Assembly: GCA_020848035.1 (NCBI GenBank)
Contig: JADLAX010000076.1
Span: 1 to 64,000 of the forward strand
Origin: Anaerolineae bacterium
GTDB lineage: Bacteria; Chloroflexota; Anaerolineae; Promineifilales; Promineifilaceae
Length of the DNA: 64,000 nt
Reading direction: 5' to 3'
Made by a program: the position numbers and the translations under genes. The first letter of the stretch is position 1; each line of letters begins with the position of its first letter. A model generated the notes under the pieces. It searched no databases and was not told the origin of the DNA. It saw only the letters and a list, made by a program, of their open reading frames with translations. This document shows positions 52,503 through 60,907 of the stretch, one piece after another.

Positions 52503-54170
52503 ATGAGCGAAAAACAAACGATCAACTTACTCACCAACGCCAAATGGTACGATCTTACCCAGGCTCTGAGCATTTTTACCCCGCCGTGGCCGGGCGAAAT
52601 GCCCTTGCAGGTGCACTTTTTCAAGCGGCTCACCGGCTCCTGGGGCGGCGGGCAGGGGGCCAACGGCCAGCTCATCGAGTGGAGCAACAACACCGGCACC
52701 CACCTCGTCGGGCCGCGCGCCTTCCACTCCGGGGCCGAAGCGATTGCCGATATTTCCTTATCCGATTTGTGCGGCGAGGGCGTGATTGTGGATATTTCCG
52801 ATGCGGTATCTGACTATTCGCTCTACACGCCAAAGATGATTACCGAACGCGTCGAGGTGAAAGAAGGCGACATCCTCATCATCAACACCGGCTATCACAA
52901 GCACACCTTTGACCAGCCCGACACGCCCAATCCCAACGCGCAGGGCGGCATCGAAAACAAAGAGTTTGGCTACTACGTGCGCCATCCCGGGCCGTCGCCG
53001 GAATTTTTCCAGTGGGCCCTGGACATGAAGCTGAAGCTCATCGGCGTGGACTGCGGCAGCGCGGAGCACCCGATGAACACCAGCATCCGCTACCAGCACG
53101 CCCGCGAGTTTGAAAAGGCGGAGGCCAAACTGCGCCAGACGCACGGTAAAAGCTGGGACGAGCTGTTCCCGCCGGAGGCGTACCACGCCCTGACGCACAT
53201 CACCATGCCCAAAGCGGGGCTGCTGCTGGCGGAATCGCTGGGCGGGCAGATTGATGAATTGAGCAATCAGCGGGCCTGGATCATGGTCGGCGCGATTCCG
53301 TTTATGGAGGTCGAGTCGGCCTGGGCGCGGGTGGCGGCTTTGCAAGCGCCCGACGGCATGAGCGCCGACGACTTCTTTGCCGCCATGCGCGACACAACGA
53401 TGCTGGACATGACGCTGCCGTTCAGCGTGCAGACGCCGCAGTGGGCCAACTACGAGCCGCTGAGCGTGAAGTACACCAAACGGGTGGGCGGGCAAAATTT
53501 TGGCCTGGGGCGCAACAACGCCCACTGCCGGGCCAGTTTTCACCTGGCGACACACATGGATGGCGAGAAACATTTTCACGCCGCCGGGCGCACCATCGGC
53601 CAGATGCCGTTTGACCATTGGTTTGGCCCCGGGGTCATTGTGGATATTTCGGACACGGTGAGCAATTCCAGCGTTTACACACCGGCGATGATTGAGGAGC
53701 GGGTGGATGTTCAGCAGGGTGACATCTTGATCATCAAAACGGGTTATTACCAATATGGTTGGAACAGCCCGGATTCGGACGAGTTCCGCTACATGATCAA
53801 ACATCCGGGGCCGTCGCCGGACTTTGCCGATTGGTGCCTGGCGAAGGAGATCAAGTGGCTGGGCATTGACTGCGTGGCGATGGAGCATCCGATGAACACC
53901 ATCCAGCGCCTCTGGCACCCCAAAACATTTGCCGAAGCGAACCAGAAGCTGATTGACCAGTACGGCAAGGATTGGGACGAGATGTATCCGCTGGATAAAT
54001 ATTACCAGGACATGCATCTGAATTTGTTTAACAAGGGCATTGTTCATGCGGAGAATTTGGGGGGAGAGATTAGTGGGGCGGGCAACGGCCGTTACTTCAT
54101 CGCCGCCTTCATCCAAAAAGGGATGGAACTCGCCTCCTGCTGGGGCCGCTTTGTGGCTTTCAAAGCATAG
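52503..54170 (+). CDS. Cyclase-family hydrolase with two tandem domains
   Basis: The 555-residue protein contains two copies of the cyclase fold (PF04199; kynurenine formamidase, isatin hydrolase). Each has VIVDISD, a .YTP.MI.ERV segment, GDILII.TGY, HPGPSP and EHPMNT. In the C-terminal copy the metal motif HMDGEKHFH is intact (His351, Asp353, His357). In the N-terminal copy it reads HLVGPRAFH (67-75), with Asp and one His lost, so that domain is probably structural. Such enzymes open amide bonds in rings such as isatin, which fits the neighbouring hydroxylase. AGGAGAACGAA precedes the ATG. Confidence 0.85.
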   Translation: MSEKQTINLLTNAKWYDLTQALSIFTPPWPGEMPLQVHFFKRLTGSWGGGQGANGQLIEWSNNTGTHLVGPRAFHSGAEAIADISLSDLCGEGVIVDISDAVSDYSLYTPKMITERVEVKEGDILIINTGYHKHTFDQPDTPNPNAQGGIENKEFGYYVRHPGPSPEFFQWALDMKLKLIGVDCGSAEHPMNTSIRYQHAREFEKAEAKLRQTHGKSWDELFPPEAYHALTHITMPKAGLLLAESLGGQIDELSNQRAWIMVGAIPFMEVESAWARVAALQAPDGMSADDFFAAMRDTTMLDMTLPFSVQTPQWANYEPLSVKYTKRVGGQNFGLGRNNAHCRASFHLATHMDGEKHFHAAGRTIGQMPFDHWFGPGVIVDISDTVSNSSVYTPAMIEERVDVQQGDILIIKTGYYQYGWNSPDSDEFRYMIKHPGPSPDFADWCLAKEIKWLGIDCVAMEHPMNTIQRLWHPKTFAEANQKLIDQYGKDWDEMYPLDKYYQDMHLNLFNKGIVHAENLGGEISGAGNGRYFIAAFIQKGMELASCWGRFVAFKA

Positions 54171-54175
54171 TTTGG

Positions 54176-54625
54176 CCGCGAATTGCGCGAATTAACGCGA
54201 AAATGGATTGAAACAATGCCAAGAAATATCCTACATCCAGAACTATCTTATGCCATAATTGGTGCAGCAATGGAAGTACATAAAGAGTTAGGGGCTGGTT
54301 TTTTGGAGAATGTTTACCAGCGTTCCCTGGCTCATGAGTTATCTTTACGTTCCATTTGCTTTCAAGAATATAAAAAGCTGCCTGTTCATTATAAAGGGTT
54401 GTCAGTTGGAGAGTACGAGGCCGATTTTCTTGTTGAAGGTAAAATTATTCTCGAAATCAAAGCAGTTGGGCAAATTATTCAACGTCATGTTGCGCAAGCA
54501 ATGCATTACCTGGCAGCCACGAATCTAGATTTGGCTATTGTAATCAATTTTGGAGAACCTTCGTTAAGTTACAAACGGGTTGCGAAATCGAGAAAACATT
54601 TCGCGTGAATTCGCGAAATTCGCGG
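54176..54625. repeat. Inverted repeats bracketing the GxxExxY gene
   Basis: CCGCGAATTGCGCGAATT at 54176-54193 is matched as reverse complement, 17 of 18, by 54608-54625. The left copy begins six bases after the cyclase stop; the right copy begins at the stop codon of the GxxExxY gene. The whole is a 450-bp cassette. Confidence 0.7.
54216..54608 (+). CDS. GxxExxY family protein, PD-(D/E)xK nuclease-like
   Basis: The 130-residue protein has the defining motif G28-x-x-E31-x-x-Y34 (GAGFLENVYQRSLAHEL) and then YEADFLVEGKIILEIKAV, with Asp70 and Glu80-Ile-Lys82 fitting a PD-(D/E)xK nuclease core. The ATG at 54216 fits the family start (ILHPELSYAIIGAAMEVHKELG). It lies between two genes of a catabolic locus and is bracketed by inverted repeats, so it is probably an inserted mobile-like cassette. 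Its function is not known. Confidence 0.75.
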   Translation: MPRNILHPELSYAIIGAAMEVHKELGAGFLENVYQRSLAHELSLRSICFQEYKKLPVHYKGLSVGEYEADFLVEGKIILEIKAVGQIIQRHVAQAMHYLAATNLDLAIVINFGEPSLSYKRVAKSRKHFA

Positions 54626-54639
54626 CAAGGAGTTTTTTC

Positions 54640-56970
54640 ATGGCTGGGACACAGTTTTTTGGGGAAAGAATTAAACGGAATGAAGACCCGCGGTTGTTGA
54701 CCGGGCAGGCGCTGTTTACCGACGACGTGAACCTGCCAGACATGCTGCATGCGGCCTTTTACCGCAGTCCGTATGCCCACGGCCGTATTCTCAGCATTGA
54801 TGTTTCGGCAGCCAAAGAACGGGCCGGTGTGGTGGCTGTCATTACCGCTGAAGATTTGGGCGCCTACTGGCAGCCAGGACCGCTGCTTGTTTCGCCGCCA
54901 CCGGTGAAGGATATCGTCTTCAACCAGCGCACCCAGGTGCCCCTGGCCAAAGACAAGGTGCGCTTTGTCGGCGAACCCATCGTCATGGTGGTGGCCGAAA
55001 GCCGCTATATCGCCGAAGATGCCGTCGAGGACATTTTTGTGGATGTCGAACCGCTGCCCGCCGTGGTAGGCCTGGCCGCCGCGCTGGAAGCTGACTCCGC
55101 CCTGGTGCACGATGATCTGGGCAGCAACATCTCGGCCCACGTGGTGCAGCGCAAAGGCAGCTACGAGACCGCCAAAGCCCAGGCCGACCACATCATCAAC
55201 CGCACGCTGGAGTACGACCACGGCATCGCCGCCGCCATGGAAAATCGCGGCGTGGTGGCCCAATGGGACCGCCGCGCCCAGCGCCTGACGATGTGGGACA
55301 CCACCCAGGCCCCCGTTTTTGTGCGCAACGGCATGGCGGCGCTGCTGGGGCTGTCGGAAAACCAGGTGCGGGTGATTGCCCCGTTTATCGGCGGCGGGTT
55401 TGGCCCCAAAATCATGATGTTTTACCAGGAAGAGGTGCTCGTGCCCTGGGCGGCGATGAAGCTGGACCGCCCGGTGAAATGGATCGAAGATCGTGCCGAG
55501 AACTTTGTGGCGACGACGCATGAGCGCAGTCAGACTCACACCGTCGAAGCGGCGTTTAGCAAAGACGGCCGTATCCTCGGCATTCACGACGTTTTTTTGC
55601 ACGATCAAGGAGCCTACGCTCCCTACGGCCTCACCGTGGCGCTCAACAGCCAGTGCACTTTGCTCGGGCCGTATGACATTGAGAACTATTATTCGGAATT
55701 TACGGCCGTTTTCACCAACAAAACCATCGTCACCCCCTACCGTGGGGCCGGGCGGCAGCACGGCGTTTTTGTGATCGAGCGCCTGCTAGACATTGCCGCC
55801 CGCGAACTGGGCATCGACAAAGCTGAAATCCGCCGCCGCAACTTCATCCCGCCCCACAAATTCCCCTACAACAACGAAATCATCTACCAGGACTTTGCCC
55901 CGCTCAAATACGACAGCGGCAACTACGAACCCATCCTCAACAAAGCGCTGGCGATGATTGGCTACGACGACTTTTACCAAAACATCCAGCCGCAGGCCCG
56001 CGCCGAAGGGCGTCAGCTGGGGTTGGGCCTGGTCGCCTACGTCGAAGGCACCGGCATCGGCCCGTACGAAGGGGCGCGGGTGCAGGTGACCAGCAGCGGG
56101 CGCGTCAGTGTGGCCACCGGCATTGGTACGCAGGGGCAGGGGCATTTTACCAGCTTTGCCCAAATCGTGGCCGACCAGGTGGGCGTTGATGTGTCGGAAG
56201 TGGATTTGGTGACCGGCGATACCGACCAGTTCCACTGGGGGGCGGGCACTTTTGCCAGCCGGGGCGCGGTTGTGGCGGGCAATGCCATCAACGAAGCCGC
56301 CCGCGACGTGCGCCAGAAAATCCTCAAGCTGGCCAGCGAAATTTTGGAAGCGGCCGAGGAAGATTTAGAGCTGGGCAACGGCGAAGTGCGCGTCAAGGGC
56401 GTGCCGGATCGGGCCATTCCGCTGGGGCAGCTGGCGCAGCGGGCCAATCCGATGCGCGGCGCCGTCAAGCCCGGCACCGAGCCTGGCCTGGAAGCAACCA
56501 ACTACTTTGGCCCGGAGTACGGTGCCACCGCCAGCGGTATTCACGCCATGATTGTGGAAGTCGATCCCGAGACGTTGGATGTGGAAATTTTGCGCTACGT
56601 GGTGGTGCATGACTGCGGCGAGGTGATCAACCCGCTCATTTTGGATGGCCAGATTCAGGGCGGCGTAGCCCAGGGCATTGGCAACGCCTTTTATGAGCAA
56701 ATTATCTACAGCGAGGAAGGGCAGCTGCTGACCGGGTCGTTTATGGATTATCTGCTGCCTACGGCGCTGGATGTGCCCCGGGTGGAAATTGACCACGAGG
56801 TCACGCCATCGCCGCTGAACCCGCTGGGGATCAAAGGCGCAGGCGAGGCGGGAGCTATCCCCACCGGGCCGCTGTTTGCCCAGGCGGTGGAGGATGCGCT
56901 GAACGATCCTGGCCTGGAGATCCGGCAAATTCCGCTTAGCCCCAGCAAGCTGTGGGAATTGACGCGCTAG
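54640..56970 (+). CDS. Molybdenum hydroxylase large subunit (CoxL form II / xanthine dehydrogenase type)
   Basis: The 776-residue protein binds the molybdopterin cofactor. Seen are ERIKRNEDPRLLTGQALFTDD, GGGFGPKIMMFYQEEVLVPW, the active-site loop PYRGAGR (Tyr367-Arg372), which is the form-II pattern rather than AYRCSFR of true CO dehydrogenase, and GIKGAGEAGAIPTGP with catalytic Glu736. It should hydroxylate a carbon next to nitrogen or an aldehyde. Its CoxM- and CoxS-like partners are 12 kb upstream on the same strand, so the enzyme is split over the locus. AAGGAG precedes the ATG at 54640. An alternative is that another, unseen partner pair is used. Confidence 0.85.
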   Translation: MAGTQFFGERIKRNEDPRLLTGQALFTDDVNLPDMLHAAFYRSPYAHGRILSIDVSAAKERAGVVAVITAEDLGAYWQPGPLLVSPPPVKDIVFNQRTQVPLAKDKVRFVGEPIVMVVAESRYIAEDAVEDIFVDVEPLPAVVGLAAALEADSALVHDDLGSNISAHVVQRKGSYETAKAQADHIINRTLEYDHGIAAAMENRGVVAQWDRRAQRLTMWDTTQAPVFVRNGMAALLGLSENQVRVIAPFIGGGFGPKIMMFYQEEVLVPWAAMKLDRPVKWIEDRAENFVATTHERSQTHTVEAAFSKDGRILGIHDVFLHDQGAYAPYGLTVALNSQCTLLGPYDIENYYSEFTAVFTNKTIVTPYRGAGRQHGVFVIERLLDIAARELGIDKAEIRRRNFIPPHKFPYNNEIIYQDFAPLKYDSGNYEPILNKALAMIGYDDFYQNIQPQARAEGRQLGLGLVAYVEGTGIGPYEGARVQVTSSGRVSVATGIGTQGQGHFTSFAQIVADQVGVDVSEVDLVTGDTDQFHWGAGTFASRGAVVAGNAINEAARDVRQKILKLASEILEAAEEDLELGNGEVRVKGVPDRAIPLGQLAQRANPMRGAVKPGTEPGLEATNYFGPEYGATASGIHAMIVEVDPETLDVEILRYVVVHDCGEVINPLILDGQIQGGVAQGIGNAFYEQIIYSEEGQLLTGSFMDYLLPTALDVPRVEIDHEVTPSPLNPLGIKGAGEAGAIPTGPLFAQAVEDALNDPGLEIRQIPLSPSKLWELTR

Positions 56971-57077
56971 GGCCGCTGCCCGGAAGTTTTCTGGGGAAAC
57001 GCCTGTAATTTGCCGGCTGAGATTGGGCTACTCTTTAAGAGTGGCCCAATCTGCAACGCAGGCACTTATTTCTAGAC

Positions 57078-57659
57078 TTAATGGGTACCAACCACCTTGC
57101 GCAGTTTGTGCCACAGTGCTGCTAGCTTTTCCTGCAGAACGAGCGCTTGTTTTACCTCTAAGGCCAGATGGTCTTGCCAGTAGTGGGTGGTTTTGGCAAC
57201 GGCCGTAATCACATTCTTGATCTCATATTTCAGCCGAAAATCATCGCCCACCGGCACAAATAACCGCGTACCGTCGTGCCGCGCCTGCACATTTTCCTGA
57301 ATGATCGCTTCAGCCAGCCAGTGGGCCTGGCTTTGGGTCAGACAGTGAATTTTCAGCCAACCCGGTTCAGCGGGAACGGCCGTTAACCCACACACCTCCT
57401 CAATGCCCCGGGTAATTTCGGCCACGGCAAAGTGGTAGCTGGGGCTGTGAATGTCTGGGTTGGTGGGTGCGTGCAGCAGGTCTCCCCGGTGCGGTGGGCC
57501 GCCGTCCAGGGCCAGCACGCAAAACGAATCCCACATGTTGCCCCAGTCGATACATCCGTCGTCGCGGTAGACGATTGGCCCGGCGGGCATCGGCGCAGAT
57601 GGGTCAGCTTTGGGGGGAGTCGCGCCGTTTTTGTGGCTTTCCGGTAAGTTGAGTACCAT
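57078..57659 (-). CDS. Conserved hypothetical protein
   Basis: The 193-residue soluble protein has a distinctive N-terminal region (GCIDWGNMWDSFCVLALDGG, PPHRGDLLHAP) and a segment with HFAVAEITRGIEEVCGL. A pattern of His, Cys and Asp residues may mark a metal or substrate site. I do not recognise the family. It is followed by a divergent sigma-factor gene and preceded by convergent coxL. Confidence 0.6.
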   Translation of the reverse strand: MVLNLPESHKNGATPPKADPSAPMPAGPIVYRDDGCIDWGNMWDSFCVLALDGGPPHRGDLLHAPTNPDIHSPSYHFAVAEITRGIEEVCGLTAVPAEPGWLKIHCLTQSQAHWLAEAIIQENVQARHDGTRLFVPVGDDFRLKYEIKNVITAVAKTTHYWQDHLALEVKQALVLQEKLAALWHKLRKVVGTH

Positions 57660-57781
57660 TGATGTGCTCCTATTTTTATCGGTTGATGCAGGTGATTACG
57701 CGGGAACGGCCGTTTTGCATTCATTTTGCCACCTGAGGAATTCAGATCCGCCCCGTCTGCGTATACAAAATCAAAGGACAG

Positions 57782-58402
57782 TTGATTCATGAGAAGCAGC
57801 GTCAAATGCCGCCAGTGGAGTCGAAGCCGCCGATGAGCCAGGAAGACGATGAACAGCTGATGGCAAAGGTGGTGGCTGGCGACAGCACGGCCCTGGAAAC
57901 ACTGTATGATCGCTACGCTGCCACACTGCTGGGCGTTGTTCTGCGTGTGGTGCAGGATCGCTCCATCGCGGAGGAGATTGTTCAGGAAACGTTTTGGCGG
58001 GTATGGGACAAGGCCGCTTCGTTTGATGATGCCCAGGGCAAATTCAGCACCTGGATGTTTAGCATCGGACGGCGGCTGGCTATTGATACCACACGTCGCC
58101 AAAAAATACGGCCGCATGCCGCCCGCAGTGAAGCGGAAGAGGCCCAAATGTTACGTCAGCCGGACGGTGCGAATGTGGCCGAAACGGCCGATTTGCGCAT
58201 TGAACAGGAGCGGGTAAGGTCCGTCTTAACGGTGCTGTCGCCCGAGCAGTACGAGGTGATTGAGCTGGCCTATTTTCAGGGGCTAACCCGCCAGGAGATA
58301 GCCCAGGCCACCGACACACCGTTGGGCACGATCCACACGCGCGCCCGGCTTGGTCTGCAAAAGCTGCGCTCGGCCCTGGAATCCGCAGGAATTGAACTAT
58401 GA
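57782..58402 (+). CDS. ECF sigma factor (SigK-like)
   Basis: The product has region 2 (ALETLYDRYAATLLGVVLRVV, RSIAEEIVQETFWRVWDKA, FSTWMFSIGRRLAID) and region 4 (LSPEQYEVIELAYFQGLTRQEIAQATDTPLGTIH). It overlaps by ATGA the gene of an RskA-type anti-sigma factor, the usual SigK/RskA pair. The frame starts with TTG at 57782; ATG 57806 is an alternative start with GAGAAG upstream. Confidence 0.85.
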   Translation: MIHEKQRQMPPVESKPPMSQEDDEQLMAKVVAGDSTALETLYDRYAATLLGVVLRVVQDRSIAEEIVQETFWRVWDKAASFDDAQGKFSTWMFSIGRRLAIDTTRRQKIRPHAARSEAEEAQMLRQPDGANVAETADLRIEQERVRSVLTVLSPEQYEVIELAYFQGLTRQEIAQATDTPLGTIHTRARLGLQKLRSALESAGIEL

Positions 58403-59304
58403 ACAAACGGATTGAAGAGGAACTATTTCCATTTTATGCCCTGGAGGCGCTGACCGCTGAGGAAAAAGCGGAGGTGGAGGCGTACATTGCGGCTGATCCA
58501 GAAGCCCAGGCGCGCCTGGTGGCGTTGCAGGAAACGGCCGCACAGCTTCCCCTGGCCGTTGCGCCCGTGCCGCCCGCGCCCAGCGTCAAGTCCAACCTCA
58601 TGGCTCGGGTTCAGGCGGACAGCCGGGTGGTGCAACCGGCGGTAGAGGTGGCCACAAAACCGGTGGTTAAACGGCCGTCCCCGCCCCAACCCACCTGGTG
58701 GGATCGCCTGCGCCAAGGTGTGGCCGTGCCGGTGCTGACCGGAACGGCCGCCCTTGCCGCCATCGTCCTGTTCATCTGGGCCATTTCGCTGAACCAGCAG
58801 GTAAACCAGCTGCAAGACCAGGTGACCGATCTTACCAGCGACACCAACGTGCTGGTGGAAAATATGGCCGCGCTGGAAGCCGACAATGATCAGCTGCGCG
58901 TGCGCAACGAGGCGCTCCAGCAGCAGCTGCAAACGCAAGCAGATATCCTGGCCTCGTACCAGGCACCGGGCGCAACCACCCTGGCCCTGGGCGACCTCAC
59001 GGGGCAAAACCCGACCGCCGCGGCCACCCTAACCGTGGCCGCTGAAGACGGTGTGGCCACGTTTGTCGCCAGCAATTTGCCGCCGCTCAGCGCCGACCAG
59101 GTGTACCAGCTGTGGATTATTCGCGGGGAGTTGCCGTTGAGTGCCGGTATTTTTAGCGTGGATGAAAACGGCCGTGTCACCCTCGCCGTTGATGCTGCTT
59201 TGGCCTCTGCCTACGATGCCGTGGGCGTTTCTATCGAGCCAGCGGGCGGCAGCGCCACACCCACGCCAGACCAGATCATTCTGCTGGGCGCGGCCTCTTC
59301 CTAA
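58399..59304 (+). CDS. RskA-type anti-sigma factor
   Basis: The 301-residue protein has an N-terminal anti-sigma domain (EELFPFYALEALTAEEKAEVE), one membrane helix (LTGTAALAAIVLFIWAISL), a coiled coil (NQQVNQLQDQVTDL.. to LQQQLQTQ) and a periplasmic RskA C-terminal domain (LPPLSADQVYQLWIIRGELP). It should hold the sigma factor at the membrane until cleaved. A terminator follows at 59331. Confidence 0.85.
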   Translation: MNKRIEEELFPFYALEALTAEEKAEVEAYIAADPEAQARLVALQETAAQLPLAVAPVPPAPSVKSNLMARVQADSRVVQPAVEVATKPVVKRPSPPQPTWWDRLRQGVAVPVLTGTAALAAIVLFIWAISLNQQVNQLQDQVTDLTSDTNVLVENMAALEADNDQLRVRNEALQQQLQTQADILASYQAPGATTLALGDLTGQNPTAAATLTVAAEDGVATFVASNLPPLSADQVYQLWIIRGELPLSAGIFSVDENGRVTLAVDAALASAYDAVGVSIEPAGGSATPTPDQIILLGAASS

Positions 59305-59330
59305 GTTTTACACAACCCAACCGAATCCAG

Positions 59331-59358
59331 AAGGCCCCTCCAACGAGGGGCCTTTTTT
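59331..59358 (+). terminator. Rho-independent terminator after rskA-like gene
   Basis: AAGGCCCCTC-CAAC-GAGGGGCCTT is a perfect 10-bp stem followed by TTTT. Confidence 0.9.
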
Positions 59359-59514
59359 GTTGCGCACCTCTGGCCAAACCCCAATTTCAGGCAAAATGAA
59401 TGTGAACCCAGCCGCGCTGCGTAATCTCCCACGAACCGCCTAAAGCCATTTTGGTGATGAATGCAAAAATGGCTGGTGCGCCATCTGACAATGTTAAATT
59501 CGCTGCTTCTGGAC

Positions 59515-59643
59515 GCCACCGAATGAATTCGGCGTCTGGAAAAGGAAGTCTGCTCAAGCAGACTGCGACTGAGCCACTTCTTTTAGTGCGCTTCAGCGCA
59601 CTTCCTGCTTTAGCCGGGGAATTTATTCTTCGGCGACGGTGGC
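59515..59643. repeat. REP-like compound palindrome (gaattcggcg / agtctgct / agtgcgct)
   Basis: GCCACCGAATGAATTCGG at the left pairs in part with CGGGGAATTTATTCTTCGGCG...GGTGGC at the right; inside are AGTCTGCT-CA-AGCAGACT (59547-59564) and AGTGCGCT-TC-AGCGCACT (59585-59602). Elements of this design occur as dispersed repeats in some cyanobacteria and Chloroflexota. Confidence 0.65.
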
Positions 59644-59780
59644 GAATGAAAGCGAACATTTTCAAATGAGTCACGTACAATTCCAAATTGGAGGTTATGC
59701 ATGAATTAGACCTACCCAGCTTGTCCTTGTTGTAAACACCTGATTTCCCAAACAATCAAATCCTAAAGGAGTAAATCGAA

Positions 59781-60839
59781 ATGAAAAAGATTCGCAATAT
59801 TGCCCTATTGCTGCTGGTGGCGGCTGCCCTGGCGCTGGGACTTTCCGCCTCGACCATTGGCGCAGCGGACCACCTGGATGCGCCGCTGGTGCAGCAAGAC
59901 GGCCGTACCGATATCAATGATGTGTATGCCTTTGTCAACGGCGACAATACCGTCATGGTTATGACTGTTAATCCCCTGGCTGGTGTGTTAAACGGCACGA
60001 CGTTACGGCCGTATGCCCAATATGAATTTGCCATCGACAATGACGGTGATTACCAGGAAGACATCGTGTACCGCGTTCAGGCCGGATCACCCAATAGCAA
60101 TGGCCAGCAGTCCATCTTCCTGTATGACGTCAACAGCGCCACGCCGCGCCAGGCCAATGGCGTGAGCGAAAGCGTCATCCCCACCTGGGGCAATGGCTCG
60201 CTCTACGTTGGTTTGCGTGACGATCCGTTTTTCTTTGACCTGGTTGCTTTCCAGGATCAGGTATTGGGCGCGGGCGGCAGCCGCACCTTCTGCGATGGCA
60301 ACGAAAACGACTTTTTTGCCGGGGCCAATGCCACCGCCATCGTGTTGGAGCTGCCCAGCAGTTACCTCACGGCCGATTCTGACATCGTGAACATCTGGGC
60401 GCGCACCGCCGACCGCACCGGCATGATTGACCGCATGGGTAAACCGGCGCTCAACACCGTGTTTCTCGCCTCTGGCAGCAAAGATGCCTACAACGCCACC
60501 ACGCCAGCGCACGACGTCGCCGAATGGTCGGATGAGTTTGAAGCCAAACTGCTGGCGCTGAGCGGCCTGGACGGCTCCGGCTACACCGCCGATGAAGCGG
60601 CATTTGTCACCAGCCTGCTGCTGCCCGACGTGCTGACGCTGGACACAACGTCTACGGCTGGCTTTACGACTGGTCCGCTGAACGGCCGTCAGCTGGCCGA
60701 AGATGTCATCGACTTTGAGCTGTTTGTGGTCACTGGCGGGCTGGGAGCCAACGGTTCCCCGGTGCTCACCAGCGACTGCGTGAATGCCAACGACGCGGCC
60801 TTCCTGAGCAGCTTCCCGTATCTGGCTCCGGCCAACTAA
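59781..60839 (+). CDS. DUF4331 secreted protein
   Basis: The 352-residue protein has a signal peptide (KIRNIALLLLVAAALALGLSA..IGAADH) and the DUF4331 hallmarks: ADHLDAPLVQQDGRTDINDVYAF, VNPLAGVLNGTTLRPYAQYEF, and NDFFAGANATAIVLELPSSYL. The family is secreted, with unknown function. AAAGGAG precedes the ATG. Together with the following TPR gene and the NicO-type exporter it may form one transcription unit interrupted by hairpin repeats. Confidence 0.85.
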   Translation: MKKIRNIALLLLVAAALALGLSASTIGAADHLDAPLVQQDGRTDINDVYAFVNGDNTVMVMTVNPLAGVLNGTTLRPYAQYEFAIDNDGDYQEDIVYRVQAGSPNSNGQQSIFLYDVNSATPRQANGVSESVIPTWGNGSLYVGLRDDPFFFDLVAFQDQVLGAGGSRTFCDGNENDFFAGANATAIVLELPSSYLTADSDIVNIWARTADRTGMIDRMGKPALNTVFLASGSKDAYNATTPAHDVAEWSDEFEAKLLALSGLDGSGYTADEAAFVTSLLLPDVLTLDTTSTAGFTTGPLNGRQLAEDVIDFELFVVTGGLGANGSPVLTSDCVNANDAAFLSSFPYLAPAN

Positions 60840-60846
60840 GCAAATT

Positions 60847-60894
60847 GGAGATTGGAGATTGGAGATGAGGCACAATCTCTAATCTCCAATCTCC
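60847..60894. repeat. Intergenic hairpin of the gagattg family
   Basis: GGAGATTGGAGATT (60847-60860) is inverted exactly at 60881-60894. It is the fourth member of the family, with 20767, 21805 and 36666. Confidence 0.75.
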
Positions 60895-60907
60895 CAGAGG
60901 TGTTCTG

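Larger units (their letters stand above)
59305..59780. other. 476-base gap with terminator and REP-like element
   Basis: A terminator lies at 59331-59358 and a compound palindromic element at 59515-59643. A 122-residue minus-strand frame (59387-59755) overlaps this element, has no motif, and is not taken as a gene. The promoter of the DUF4331 gene should lie at 59650-59770. Confidence 0.5.

Noticed and set aside
54640-56970. True aerobic CO dehydrogenase (form I CoxL)
   Set aside because: The active-site loop is PYRGAGR, not AYRCSFR, so CO oxidation cannot be claimed.
59387-59755. 122-codon minus-strand frame
   Set aside because: It runs through a REP-like element and has no recognisable domain.
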